This document shows, piece by piece, positions 15,490 to 23,363 of a DNA stretch of 26,533 nt. A model generated the notes under the pieces. The model made no database searches. It was not told where the DNA came from and saw nothing but the letters and a program-made list of their open reading frames with translations. This DNA is from Tritrichomonas musculus (taxonomy: Eukaryota > Parabasalia > Tritrichomonadida > Tritrichomonadidae): contig JAPFFF010000319.1 of NCBI GenBank assembly GCA_039105265.1, forward strand, positions 1-26,533. Reading direction: 5' to 3'. The stretch's first letter is position 1, and the number at the start of each line of letters is the position of its first letter. Position numbers and translations under genes: made by a program.

Positions 15490-15529
15490 ATTTAAAAATT
15501 GAAATTCGATATTATTTTTGCAAGTAAAA

Positions 15530-16558
15530 ATGTCAAAAAAAGTGAATACAACACGATCAAATACAACATCAGAAGCGAAAAAATTAATGAAACAAATATC
15601 AAATGCCAAAATGAGAACAGATGTTGGAAAAGGAGATAGTTATTCTTTTACTGAAGATAGATATTATAGAATCAAAACAGTTGATAATTTGGTTCATGTA
15701 ATCAAAGGAGTTCATGAATATGTTTTTACTCCAAGAGAATGGGCAAAAAGGAAAAAAGGAACAAAAATTGTAGCTCAAGAAGTCAAAAAAGCTCATTCTG
15801 ATGACCTGAATGCAGCATTAGCTTGGAAACGAAAAAAGAAAGCAGGAGAGAAAAAACAAGAGAAGATGGAATGGGTACTCAAAGGAGGAATTCCACCACA
15901 GTTACAGGCGAAAGAAAATGAGCCAAAACCAAAAAAGGCGAAAGAAAATGAGCCAAAACCAAAAAGAACAAGAGCAAATGTTCCTAGAGTAAAAGATTTT
16001 GTTGATGCAAATGAGAAGAAAAGATTAGATAAAATAAATAAAATGATAGCTAAATATGGTGAAATACCAAAAGCTAAAAGAATAGAAAAATTACAAAAAT
16101 TAGGATATAATGTAGATAACAATACAGATGACGAAAAATTAAATTTCTGGTTACATGAAGCAGATTGTATTCAAAAAGGTAAATATCGATATTTATCTTA
16201 TGGAACTTTATTTAATACAATTCAATCAAAAAAATTTCAAGAAATTCAACTTAATCCAATTCCACCAGATGCAACAAGAATGGATTTAGTTCAAACAATG
16301 TATGATATAGCAAAAGGTAAATTTGGTAAAGAAGTAAAAAAGACGAAGACAAGAGCAAATGTTCCTAGAGCAAAAGATTTTGTTGATGCGAAAGAGAAGA
16401 AACAAACAAAACCGAGAAAACCGCTATCTGAAGCAAAACAAAGAAATCAAGAATTGAGAGAAAAATATAAAGGAATTAAAATTGATAGTCTTCGAAGATT
16501 GTTAAGAAGAAATGGTATTGATTTTAATGAAACAATGAAAAGAAAAGAAAAGAAATAA
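15530..16558 (+). CDS. Basic repeat-containing protein with SAP-like helices
   Basis: This is a 342-residue Lys-rich protein starting MSKKVNTTRSNTTSEAKK; the four codons upstream have no ATG. Residues 20-90 look like a small domain (YSFTEDRYYRIKTVDNLVHV, YVFTPREWAKRK). Two AKENEPKPKK units follow, then TRANVPRVKDFVDA, which recurs near the end as TRANVPRAKDFVDA. Between them lies a helical module (MIAKYGEIPKAKRIEKLQKL...NFWLHEADCIQKGKYRYLSYGTL), and the tail LREKYKGIKIDSLRRLLRRN is SAP-like. A role as an abundant DNA-binding virion or nuclear protein is likely but inferred. The gene is followed by degenerate coding sequence of similar character. Confidence 0.65.
   Translation: MSKKVNTTRSNTTSEAKKLMKQISNAKMRTDVGKGDSYSFTEDRYYRIKTVDNLVHVIKGVHEYVFTPREWAKRKKGTKIVAQEVKKAHSDDLNAALAWKRKKKAGEKKQEKMEWVLKGGIPPQLQAKENEPKPKKAKENEPKPKRTRANVPRVKDFVDANEKKRLDKINKMIAKYGEIPKAKRIEKLQKLGYNVDNNTDDEKLNFWLHEADCIQKGKYRYLSYGTLFNTIQSKKFQEIQLNPIPPDATRMDLVQTMYDIAKGKFGKEVKKTKTRANVPRAKDFVDAKEKKQTKPRKPLSEAKQRNQELREKYKGIKIDSLRRLLRRNGIDFNETMKRKEKK
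15907..15966 (+). repeat. Two tandem 30-bp units coding AKENEPKPKK
   Basis: Two nearly perfect copies of GGCGAAAGAAAATGAGCCAA-type units in frame within the basic protein at 15530. Confidence 0.75.
15968..16402 (+). repeat. 54-bp direct duplication separated by about 330 bp
   Basis: 15968-16021 and 16349-16402 match with about three substitutions and code for TRANVPR(V/A)KDFVDA(N/K)EKK. The close match suggests recent internal duplication in the gene at 15530. Confidence 0.75.
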
Positions 16559-16559
16559 T

Positions 16560-17287
16560 TGAATTAATTGAATCAAATAATCTAGTATATAAAAAGAGGG
16601 AAAGAAAACCAATAACTGAAACTCCACCGCCAGTAAGCGTTAGCGAACCCAATCCACCAATAACTGAAACAAATGATGCAGTTGGTACTCAAACTCAAAG
16701 ACCTCCATTATCTAATCGATCACAATATGCTCAAACAATGGTGAAAAGATTAAATGAGCAAAAAAAAACTCTAGTTCCATAGTTCATGTAAATCTTCCAA
16801 TACAAAAACCAGAACCAAAACAAAAACAAAAACAAGTTATTACAACTCTTCCAAATAGTGAGAAATTCAAACAAAATATTATTCAAGATTCAATAAAACC
16901 AACAAAAACGGTTCAAAAAGAGTCACGTTAAGAACTCAATATGATGATAATCCTGAATTTTATGATAATTATTTTGATAATCCACAATCTGATTTTGAAG
17001 ATAATTATTTTGATAATCCACCATCTGAATTACCGAAACAAGAACCAATAGTCGAAATTGATTATAATTATGTTCCAATTGAAGATGATCTGAAAATAAC
17101 CAATTCAAATCAACCAAAGCAAAAACAAAAACAAAAAGGTAAGTGGAGGTCCAAAGATGAGATATATAATGAGATGGTCAAGAAATTAGAAAGGAAAGGA
17201 ATTCCAATTCCTGAAGGTGCAACTATCAAACAATTAAAAGATTTAGATAAAACGGTTAAAGGGCAATCTGGTCGACCAAAAAAATAA
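16560..17287 (+). pseudogene. Degenerate coding stretch with Pro/Lys/Gln-rich and acidic repeat sequence (fossil)
   Basis: The plus strand keeps protein-like codon patterns across this stretch but not as one frame, so it is a broken gene region with a few breaks. Recognisable pieces are a Pro-rich part (ITETPPPVSVSEPNPPITET), a Lys/Gln/Pro part, an acidic repeat DNYFDNP(Q/P)S(D/E), a QKQKQKGKWRSKDEIYNEM segment, and a final helical part (KKLERKGIPIPEGATIKQLK) that resembles the SAP-like modules of the genes at 14915 and 15530. It probably derives from a virion or DNA-binding protein of the same kind as its upstream neighbour. Confidence 0.5.
16964..17020 (+). repeat. Two 36-bp-spaced copies of a DNYFDNP unit
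   Basis: GATAATTATTTTGATAATCC occurs at 16964 and again at 17000 in the same frame, encoding DNYFDNP twice. Confidence 0.7.
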
Positions 17288-17524
17288 ATGAAAGGTCAAC
17301 GATATGTACACAAGTCAAAGTGGAAAATAATTTGGGTTATTGACGATGATGGTTCTAGAAAACCGTTTGTTCTTGATGAAAAAGGTTCATTGGCATTGAT
17401 GTATTTTCCAAAGAATGAAAATAGAAATCTTCGAAAAGAAATACAAAAAATATATCCCAAAAAAACACTTCATCCAATTGGACCAATTCGATTTCATGAT
17501 TTTAGAAATCAAGATAAAGGTTGA
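17288..17524 (+). CDS. Small basic protein, function unknown
   Basis: This 78-residue frame starts directly at the end of the previous coding stretch, MKGQRYVHKSKWKIIWVIDD. It has a beta-type start (KWKIIWVIDDDGSRKPFVLDEKGSLALMYF), a basic ENRNLRKEIQKIYPKK middle and a terminal PIGPIRFHDFRNQDKG. There are no known motifs. Composition is protein-like, and the immediate adjacency to the upstream stop suggests a shared transcript. Whether it is independent or a last piece of the neighbouring broken region is not clear. Confidence 0.5.
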   Translation: MKGQRYVHKSKWKIIWVIDDDGSRKPFVLDEKGSLALMYFPKNENRNLRKEIQKIYPKKTLHPIGPIRFHDFRNQDKG

Positions 17525-17619
17525 AATATTGGCTTATTAATAATATTTGGATCTTTTCTTGGATTTAATAAGACTGCTGGTTTAGCACTAATTTTTTTAT
17601 TAAAACTTCCAAATGCCAT
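17509..17619 (-). CDS. Possible 36-residue gene
   Basis: This minus-strand frame codes MAFGSFNKKISAKPAVLLNP followed by RKDPNIINKPIFQPLS. It has Trichomonas-like codons, the ATG is preceded by an A/T-rich AATAAATAAAAAG, and it is the only protein-like reading of the gap between the genes at 17288 and 17643. It overlaps the end of the former by 16 bp and is divergent from the latter. It is short enough that chance cannot be excluded. Confidence 0.3.
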   Translation of the reverse strand: MAFGSFNKKISAKPAVLLNPRKDPNIINKPIFQPLS

Positions 17620-17642
17620 TCTTTTTATTTATTTTTAAAAAA

Positions 17643-17909
17643 ATGACTTTATCATTACCAAAAGCCTTAAAGGACGATAGACAAGAATTAAGACATTTAT
17701 TTAGTGAAATCAAAAGTGAATTATTTGATACATTTATGAATACAGATAGTTTTACTGAATCTTGTGAATGCATGAATATTTCAAAAAATATAAGTGTTAT
17801 AGAAAAAGAAATAGAAACAGATTTTAATGAACTTGAAGATATTATATTTAGGATGAAACAAACATTAGATCGCACATTAGTCATCAAAAAGTATTTTCAA
17901 ATTTCATAA
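17643..17909 (+). CDS. Small helical protein, function unknown
   Basis: This is an 88-residue product starting MTLSLPKALKDDRQELRHLF. An upstream in-frame ATG at 17613 adds only hydrophobic, T-rich-coded residues (PFFLFIFKK), so 17643 is preferred. It is predicted to be helical throughout (FSEIKSELFDTFMNT, VIEKEIETDFNELEDIIFRM), with two Cys in TESCECMN. It ends 20 bp before the next gene. No family is recognised. Confidence 0.6.
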   Translation: MTLSLPKALKDDRQELRHLFSEIKSELFDTFMNTDSFTESCECMNISKNISVIEKEIETDFNELEDIIFRMKQTLDRTLVIKKYFQIS

Positions 17910-17929
17910 ATTTTTTCAGAAACTCAAAA

Positions 17930-18463
17930 ATGATTAAGAAAAGAGCAGCGAATGCAGGAGTAAATGCTAATATTTCGTTAGAGCCTTCAGCAGCTAGTCA
18001 AAGTACAAACAACTTAACAAATAATATAATAATTAATAAAAGAGATGATGGGAAAGAAGATATTGTTATAACTCGTGAAATTGAATTACCTGATATCAAA
18101 AATAATGAAATTGAAAAAGATGTTAAATATTTAATTTTAGAAACATATGCAAAAATTTTATTAGATCAAGATAAAGCTTTAATTTCGAATTTAATATCTA
18201 AAAATTGTATTATTATACCAATTGCAAGTTTACAAGACATAATCAAAACAATATTAGGTAAAAATTGTTCATCTGTAGAAATTTATATTGATGAAGATAT
18301 TAAATGTTGTGCATCTAAAGCATCACCTATTCGAAAAATTGAAGCAATAAAAATAATTAATGAAGATGGTGAAATGGTAACAGATTTCAAACAAGTTTAT
18401 AACAAAGAATTTAATGATTTAGTTAATGTTTATCATATTTGTTTGAAATATGTTGTTGTATAA
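17930..18463 (+). CDS. Unknown 177-residue protein
   Basis: It starts MIKKRAANAGVNANISLEPS behind AACTCAAAA. The first 40 residues are a disordered Ser/Asn/Thr-rich linker, then come an acidic stretch and a mixed alpha/beta domain (KYLILETYAKILLDQDKALI, CIIIPIASLQDIIKTILG, VEIYIDEDIKCCASKAS, IEAIKIINEDGEMVTDF, VYHICLKYVVV). The alternating strands and helices look like a compact globular fold. It converges on the fibre gene with a 22-bp gap. No catalytic motif is evident. Confidence 0.65.
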   Translation: MIKKRAANAGVNANISLEPSAASQSTNNLTNNIIINKRDDGKEDIVITREIELPDIKNNEIEKDVKYLILETYAKILLDQDKALISNLISKNCIIIPIASLQDIIKTILGKNCSSVEIYIDEDIKCCASKASPIRKIEAIKIINEDGEMVTDFKQVYNKEFNDLVNVYHICLKYVVV

Positions 18464-18485
18464 GAGAGATTATCAAATATTTTTT

Positions 18486-21011
18486 TTACTGTAATGAATG
18501 TATTACATTCTTAGTGTTATCTGCAGCTAAGATACCATTTGATGTAAAGAATGAAGAATTAATCAATATGTAATTAACTGTTGCATTGATCATGAGATTG
18601 CTACTACTTAATGGAAATTCAATATTGTTTAACCAGATCTTAGTTGGTTCACATTGATATTCAAACTTAGGTGAATTATTAACGTTGAATGATATATTGA
18701 TTTTGATTTCGTTTACACTGGTAACATTATCTCTGGTTTCATTATAAGTCAAATAGAGTGTTCCATCATATTCGTCAAGTTGTTTCTCGAATTGATAATG
18801 AATGGTATTACTATTCGTTACATTGAATGTGTACTTGATTCGTGCTATTTTATTCATTAAAGCGTCTAACCTAGCTTTTAATGATTCATCCTCTTGCTGT
18901 AGATTTGATATCTGACTGTTCATTGTTACGATTTTAGTAACATTATCACCTACTAACTTGGCTAGATCTTGCTGAGATTTAATATAATTATTTAATTTTG
19001 TCTTCAGTTCATCATTTTCACTTTTCAATGCATAATTGGTCAAATCAACAGGTTCAGGAATCTCACTTTTCAAAGCATATTTTGTGTCTGATTCACTTTT
19101 TGAATAAGAATATGTTTTCAGAGCATATTGATCCAGATCGTCAATTGTCGCATAATCATCAGGGATTTCAGGAATTTCGCTCTTTAAAGCATAATTGGTC
19201 AAATCAACAGGTTCTGGAATCTCACTTTTCAAAGCATAATTATCTTTTACGAAATTCATATTTGGAATACAATATTCGTCATAAACTTCAGGTTCGTATG
19301 AATAACTTACAGACTCTAGGTCCACAACCCAATTTCCATTATATCTAAATGCTCCGTCGTAATAGAAAAAGTATATAGAAAAAGTATTTTCGCCTTTCTT
19401 GTAATGATAATATTCAAGTTCTTCACTATCATACAAATATTCTCCTGAAATATCTTCATTATTACAAGAGCCTTTCACAAAAAGTGATGATTTCTTTAAT
19501 ATGTCGCATAAATCTCCATCCAAATTTGTGATATAAGTTTCTTTATTTTCAGCATTTGTTGTTCCATTTACGAATTTTGTAGCGATTGATAATTCTTGAG
19601 TTATTTTCTCAGTTGATAATATATCTGTTTTCAAAGCATATTTATCGTCACAATTTTTAATCTTATCAAGTAAATTATAATACATTTTTAATGAAGCTTT
19701 TTCACTTAATACTTCATAATCTTTTTCTTTCTCAATATCATTGAAAGTTAGTGTTTCATAATCTTCAATATTAAATAAATCACTTCTTGTTGTTTCATCT
19801 TTTAATACAGCAGCTTCTATCATCATATCTAAATTAATTTTCCATATATATTTCAAAGCTAATAGTGATGATAAAACATTATTATCATTAACAGCTTCTT
19901 GAATATTATTAAAGAATATTTCCTTATCGTCATTATATATTTTTTCATCTTTAAGTATTTCAATATTATTGTTGTTTGTTAATTCACTTTTCAAAGCATA
20001 TTTTGCATCCGCTTCTTCTTTCGTATACAATTCTTCAATATTTGGTTTCTTCGCTAATTCTTGCTGAATAGTTTCTAAAGCAGTATTTACTTCGTCAGTT
20101 GTTGGATATTCAAGACTCAACATTGCAACATCATTTTGATGACTATTGACTGCTAATGCATTTATTTTTTCATCTAAAGCTTCAATATCAGATAGAAAAG
20201 CAATATCAGCTGGAGTTTTCTCAACTAAAAGTCTCATAAATGTATTCTTTTCAATGATACATCCAATTAATTTAGCATCTGTATTTTCTCCAGTCAATGT
20301 AATTGTTTTTCCTGATTTATCAATCCATGATAAATATTTTGTACGATATTCTTCAGATTTTGGAAGACCTTCAATTGTGATGCTATCTATTGTTGTTGTT
20401 GTATCAACTCCTTTATAATCTGTTATTGTACCTTGTTCAATTTTGATATATAATCGTTTTTGACCTTCAGATGTGAATAATTTAAATACACAAATACCAT
20501 TTTTTAATTCTTCTTCTGCAGTTAAAATTATTGGAACATCCATTTCATTAACTTTGATAACAATATCAATTGTATCCATTCTTGTTAATTCACTTCTGGA
20601 AATATAATCATTATCCATTTCCTCAATTTTATCTACAATTTTCAATAATGGTTTCTTCATTGAATCTCTAAATGAATAACATAATTGTTTTCCACCACCT
20701 ACTGTTAAAATTTGTTCTTCTTCTTTTTCATCAAATATTGGAATTGTTGTTGCACCAGATTCACACCAATTTCTCACACCAGATAATGAAACTCCATCAC
20801 TTCTTGATAAATCTGCTAATTCCATTTCTGCATTTGATTCTACCCAAGCTTTCCACATATTACTAACAACACCAGAAATACTTTTTATACCAAATGATAT
20901 ACCTTTAGCACTAAAACCTATCAAACCAGCTACCATTTGAATATTTTGTCTTAATCTAATTTTATCAACATCAGCTTCTAATTTTTCAGTTATTTTTTCA
21001 GTTAGAGTCAT
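18486..21011 (-). CDS. Fibre-like virion protein with YALKSE repeats (fossil)
   Basis: This is an 841-residue protein. Residues 1-22 are a coiled coil, and 25-50 a Gly-rich hydrophobic segment (VAGLIGFSAKGISFGI). Seven YALK(S/T) repeats such as TNYALKSEIPEPVDL and ADAKYALKSE follow from about residue 340, most of them within 590-665, of a kind common in phage and large-virus tail fibres. They precede a heptad stretch (NLQQEDESLKARLDALMNKI) and a C-terminal beta domain (YTFNVTNSNTIHYQFEK...). It is likely a trimeric surface fibre mediating attachment; this is inferred from the repeat type. The frame is open a little upstream of the ATG at 21011, and the boundary with the ATPase region (only 43 bp away) looks rearranged. 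T. vaginalis Mavericks are known to carry large structural genes of unclear role. Confidence 0.75.
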   Translation of the reverse strand: MTLTEKITEKLEADVDKIRLRQNIQMVAGLIGFSAKGISFGIKSISGVVSNMWKAWVESNAEMELADLSRSDGVSLSGVRNWCESGATTIPIFDEKEEEQILTVGGGKQLCYSFRDSMKKPLLKIVDKIEEMDNDYISRSELTRMDTIDIVIKVNEMDVPIILTAEEELKNGICVFKLFTSEGQKRLYIKIEQGTITDYKGVDTTTTIDSITIEGLPKSEEYRTKYLSWIDKSGKTITLTGENTDAKLIGCIIEKNTFMRLLVEKTPADIAFLSDIEALDEKINALAVNSHQNDVAMLSLEYPTTDEVNTALETIQQELAKKPNIEELYTKEEADAKYALKSELTNNNNIEILKDEKIYNDDKEIFFNNIQEAVNDNNVLSSLLALKYIWKINLDMMIEAAVLKDETTRSDLFNIEDYETLTFNDIEKEKDYEVLSEKASLKMYYNLLDKIKNCDDKYALKTDILSTEKITQELSIATKFVNGTTNAENKETYITNLDGDLCDILKKSSLFVKGSCNNEDISGEYLYDSEELEYYHYKKGENTFSIYFFYYDGAFRYNGNWVVDLESVSYSYEPEVYDEYCIPNMNFVKDNYALKSEIPEPVDLTNYALKSEIPEIPDDYATIDDLDQYALKTYSYSKSESDTKYALKSEIPEPVDLTNYALKSENDELKTKLNNYIKSQQDLAKLVGDNVTKIVTMNSQISNLQQEDESLKARLDALMNKIARIKYTFNVTNSNTIHYQFEKQLDEYDGTLYLTYNETRDNVTSVNEIKINISFNVNNSPKFEYQCEPTKIWLNNIEFPLSSSNLMINATVNYILINSSFFTSNGILAADNTKNVIHSLQ
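19015..19250 (-). repeat. Main cluster of YALKSE-coding repeats
   Basis: On the minus strand, TATGCTTTGAAAAGTGA-like words recur about five times in this interval, with single outliers near 19635 and 19995. One 60-bp stretch (YALKSEIPEPVDLTNYALKSE) is present twice almost unchanged. Confidence 0.75.
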
Positions 21012-21054
21012 TCTTGTTTTTAAATTTTCAACGGATTTATCTAAATTATCAACA

Positions 21055-21762
21055 TCAACAGAAACAACATCTTTGAAAAAAAAAAATTAAAGAAATAATT
21101 TTTTCAAAGTTGGTTATCATTGAATACTTATAATCATAAACTAATAAGAAATAAGACATATTTGTATGACGACATCTACGTAATAATTGACTAAAAAATG
21201 ATTCTTCTGAAGAGAATAATTTTGAATTTGAAATATCATCAAATAATACGATTGAATGTAAATATTCTCTATCAAAATCTTCAACAAACAAAACATTAAA
21301 TAAGTCATCTAATTGATCTTGTGCAATTTTATTTTTAGTTCTTTCTCTTCGAATTTTGTAATATAAACTTTTTGCTGCTAATAATTCATCAATACATTTT
21401 TCAGCATCTTTTTCACTAACTACAACTGTTGGCATTTGTAATAATGGTTTCAATGATAACCAACTTTTATCATTCTCTTCACCATCTTTTGTAACATAAA
21501 CTAATAAATGATGAGTATTAAGTATTGAAATTTTGATTATTTCTTCTAATGCTGTAACTGTTTTTCCCATACTTTGTTTACCTACAATAACATTAACAGA
21601 ATTATATTTAGCAACGATATCTTCATGAATTGGAGCAATTAAAGAATCATTCTTTGGACTCAAATTTGATTTTAATCTTGCTTTTATTTTTGATCGAATG
21701 TTTTCTTTCTCAAAGTTAACTTCTTCCTCTTCACTATCACTAAAATAATCATTGTCACTCAT
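21055..21762 (-). CDS. A32/FtsK-HerA-type packaging ATPase (fossil)
   Basis: This 235-residue frame carries Walker A VGKQSMGKT (60-68), a strand LLVYVTKDGEE (86-96), a long helical insert (EKCIDELLAAKSLYYKIRRE), Walker B HSIVLFDDIS (169-178), and the LLRRCRHTNMSYFLLVYDY motif (193-211) that matches the arginine/His motif of poxvirus A32-like and Polinton packaging ATPases. It starts with an acidic MSDNDYFSDSEEEE. It would pump the element's DNA into capsids. It lies between the fibre gene and an acidic-tailed protein on the same strand. Confidence 0.85.
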   Translation of the reverse strand: MSDNDYFSDSEEEEVNFEKENIRSKIKARLKSNLSPKNDSLIAPIHEDIVAKYNSVNVIVGKQSMGKTVTALEEIIKISILNTHHLLVYVTKDGEENDKSWLSLKPLLQMPTVVVSEKDAEKCIDELLAAKSLYYKIRRERTKNKIAQDQLDDLFNVLFVEDFDREYLHSIVLFDDISNSKLFSSEESFFSQLLRRCRHTNMSYFLLVYDYKYSMITNFEKIISLIFFFQRCCFC

Positions 21763-21814
21763 TTATTTTTTAAATTCCAACTAAATTATGCAAAAAAAAA
21801 TAGCAAAATTTTTT

Positions 21815-22291
21815 TTACTCTTCAGTTGTTTCGTCATCTGCTTCATCTTCATCCTCGTCAAATTCACTTGATGCTTGTTGAATTGCAGCTACTAATAATT
21901 GTTCAATATCTTCTTCAAAATGTTGTCTATCGTCTTTTGGTCCAGTTTTCAATTTTTCAATTAAACCGTCAACAATTTTATGATAATCTTCTTGAGTTGT
22001 TTTATTTCCACGATATCTTCTTTGTTCTTCTTCTGTTGTTAAACCATATTCTTGATAAAGTGGTTGTAAAACTAATTGATCCCATACAATTGGATAAGCT
22101 TTACATAATAATCTCATTTTGTCAACTGGAATTAAATCAACATAATTTGTTTCAGCCATTGCTTTTTCAGTAACTCTTCCCATAACATATTTCTTAAATT
22201 TATTTAATGCTGATAATTTTCTTGGTTTCTTTTCTGGTTTCTTAAATTCCTGTAACAACTTTCTTAATTCTGTTATCTCTGCGTTACTCAT
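21815..22291 (-). CDS. Acidic-tailed protein, function unknown
   Basis: This is a 158-residue protein starting MSNAEITELRKLLQEFKKPE. The N-terminal 40 residues are basic (KKPEKKPRKLSALNKFKKYV). The middle is helical with a TNYVDLIPVDKMRLLCKAYP segment, and the last 20 residues are almost all Asp/Glu/Thr. TTCAAAAATC stands directly before the ATG. Conservation cannot be judged here. Charge layout and position between the ATPase and the Lys/Pro-rich protein suggest a scaffolding or chaperone-like virion factor, as inference only. Confidence 0.6.
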   Translation of the reverse strand: MSNAEITELRKLLQEFKKPEKKPRKLSALNKFKKYVMGRVTEKAMAETNYVDLIPVDKMRLLCKAYPIVWDQLVLQPLYQEYGLTTEEEQRRYRGNKTTQEDYHKIVDGLIEKLKTGPKDDRQHFEEDIEQLLVAAIQQASSEFDEDEDEADDETTEE

Positions 22292-22328
22292 GATTTTTGA
22301 ATAAAAATAAAAATCAAAGAAGATAAAT

Positions 22329-23099
22329 TTAAAGCTTTGAATTCATGAACTTCATTAATTGAGGATTATTTGAAATAACACTTGGAGTTTCAGATGTGAT
22401 AAGAGGTTTTACAGGTTCAATAATAGGTTTTACAGGTTCAATAATAGGTTTTACAGGTTCAATAATAAGTTTCACGGGTTTTGTTTTTGATAGATCGAGT
22501 TTGTCGATTGTACTTTTTTCATCAATTATTTTTGGTTTTGTTTTCGCTTCAATATCAATATCAAATTTATTTTTTGGTTCTTTCTTCTTCTTTTTCAAAA
22601 GTTTACTTCTTTCTGATTTTTTTTTCTTCAAATTCTTATTTCCTTTAGCTTTTGTATTAATTGTTGGTTTCTTTGGTTTAACTTCCTCAACATCATCATC
22701 AATCTTTTCCTCAATTTTTGTTTCCATTGGTTTCTGTTTTTGAGCCAATACTTTAAATCGTAATGGTGCATTTTTCCGACCTCTTCTTGGTAAAATTTGA
22801 GTCATTGATTTTGTTTGAATTACTTCTGGTTCGTCAACTTTTGTTGGTAATAAGTGAATTTTCTTACCCGGTTCTATTTTTGTCATTGTCATTGGTTTTT
22901 CCGATATTGGACTTACTAATGGTTTCTTTTCTATTGGTGTTTCTTTCTCTTCTGTCATTGTTGTTTTAGATGAAAATAAATTATTTATATTTGAATTTGT
23001 TTGATATGGAACAACTGGTTTAGGAGGAAGATTTTCATTAAATTGAGACATTATTGATGTTTTTCCGTTTAATTTATTTTTCTTTTGTTGTTCTAACAA
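22329..23099 (-). CDS. Lys/Pro-rich repeat protein, disordered (fossil)
   Basis: These are 256 codons from the first Met, but protein-like sequence in the same frame continues upstream to about 23350. It includes a Thr/Asn/Pro tract (TPTTTNTTTT twice) and EENVWAKRYEGGITSLIQQ, so the Met is not necessarily the start. The protein is low-complexity and basic: KPTINTKAKGNKNLKKKKSE, three to four KPIIEPV units near the end, and a short conserved-looking ILPRRGRKNAPLRFKVL motif. The C-terminus is NPQLMKFMNSKL. It may be a core or internal virion protein. The block looks broken around it. Confidence 0.55.
   Translation of the reverse strand: MLEQQKKNKLNGKTSIMSQFNENLPPKPVVPYQTNSNINNLFSSKTTMTEEKETPIEKKPLVSPISEKPMTMTKIEPGKKIHLLPTKVDEPEVIQTKSMTQILPRRGRKNAPLRFKVLAQKQKPMETKIEEKIDDDVEEVKPKKPTINTKAKGNKNLKKKKSERSKLLKKKKKEPKNKFDIDIEAKTKPKIIDEKSTIDKLDLSKTKPVKLIIEPVKPIIEPVKPIIEPVKPLITSETPSVISNNPQLMKFMNSKL
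22404..22480 (-). repeat. 21-bp tandem repeat coding KPIIEPV
   Basis: About 3.5 copies of AGGTTTTACAGGTTCAATAAT (plus-strand reading), in frame in the Lys/Pro-rich gene. Confidence 0.75.
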
Positions 23100-23214
23100 T
23101 AATTGACGTATTGATACATTACCTTTCGAACTTTGTTGAATTAAACTTGTAATTCCACCTTCATAACGTTTAGCCCAAACATTCTCTTCTTTCTTTTCTG
23201 AATCATCATTAATT

Positions 23215-23290
23215 GTTAAATCTGTATTTGTTGTTGTCGTATTTGTTGTTGTTGGTGTTGTTGTTGTATTTGTTGTTGTTGGTGTTGCGG
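23215..23290 (-). repeat. GTT/GTTG triplet repeats coding a Thr/Asn/Pro tract
   Basis: The minus strand reads (ACA)n with AAT and CCA interspersed, giving a low-complexity mucin-like Thr tract upstream of the Lys/Pro-rich frame. Confidence 0.6.
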
Positions 23291-23363
23291 GCTTATTGAA
23301 TGGATTTGTGAATCCAGTATTTCTTAATGCACCACCAATTGTATTACCATTATTTTGATTTTG

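Noticed and set aside
17139-17146. GGTAAGTG resembling a 5' splice site
   Set aside because: No matching 3' intron motif follows, and the surrounding sequence reads as continuous Lys/Gln-rich coding sequence.
22396-22743. 115-codon plus-strand frame with GSIIGFT repeats
   Set aside because: It is antisense of the KPIIEPV repeat region; the minus-strand reading continues well beyond it with consistent composition.
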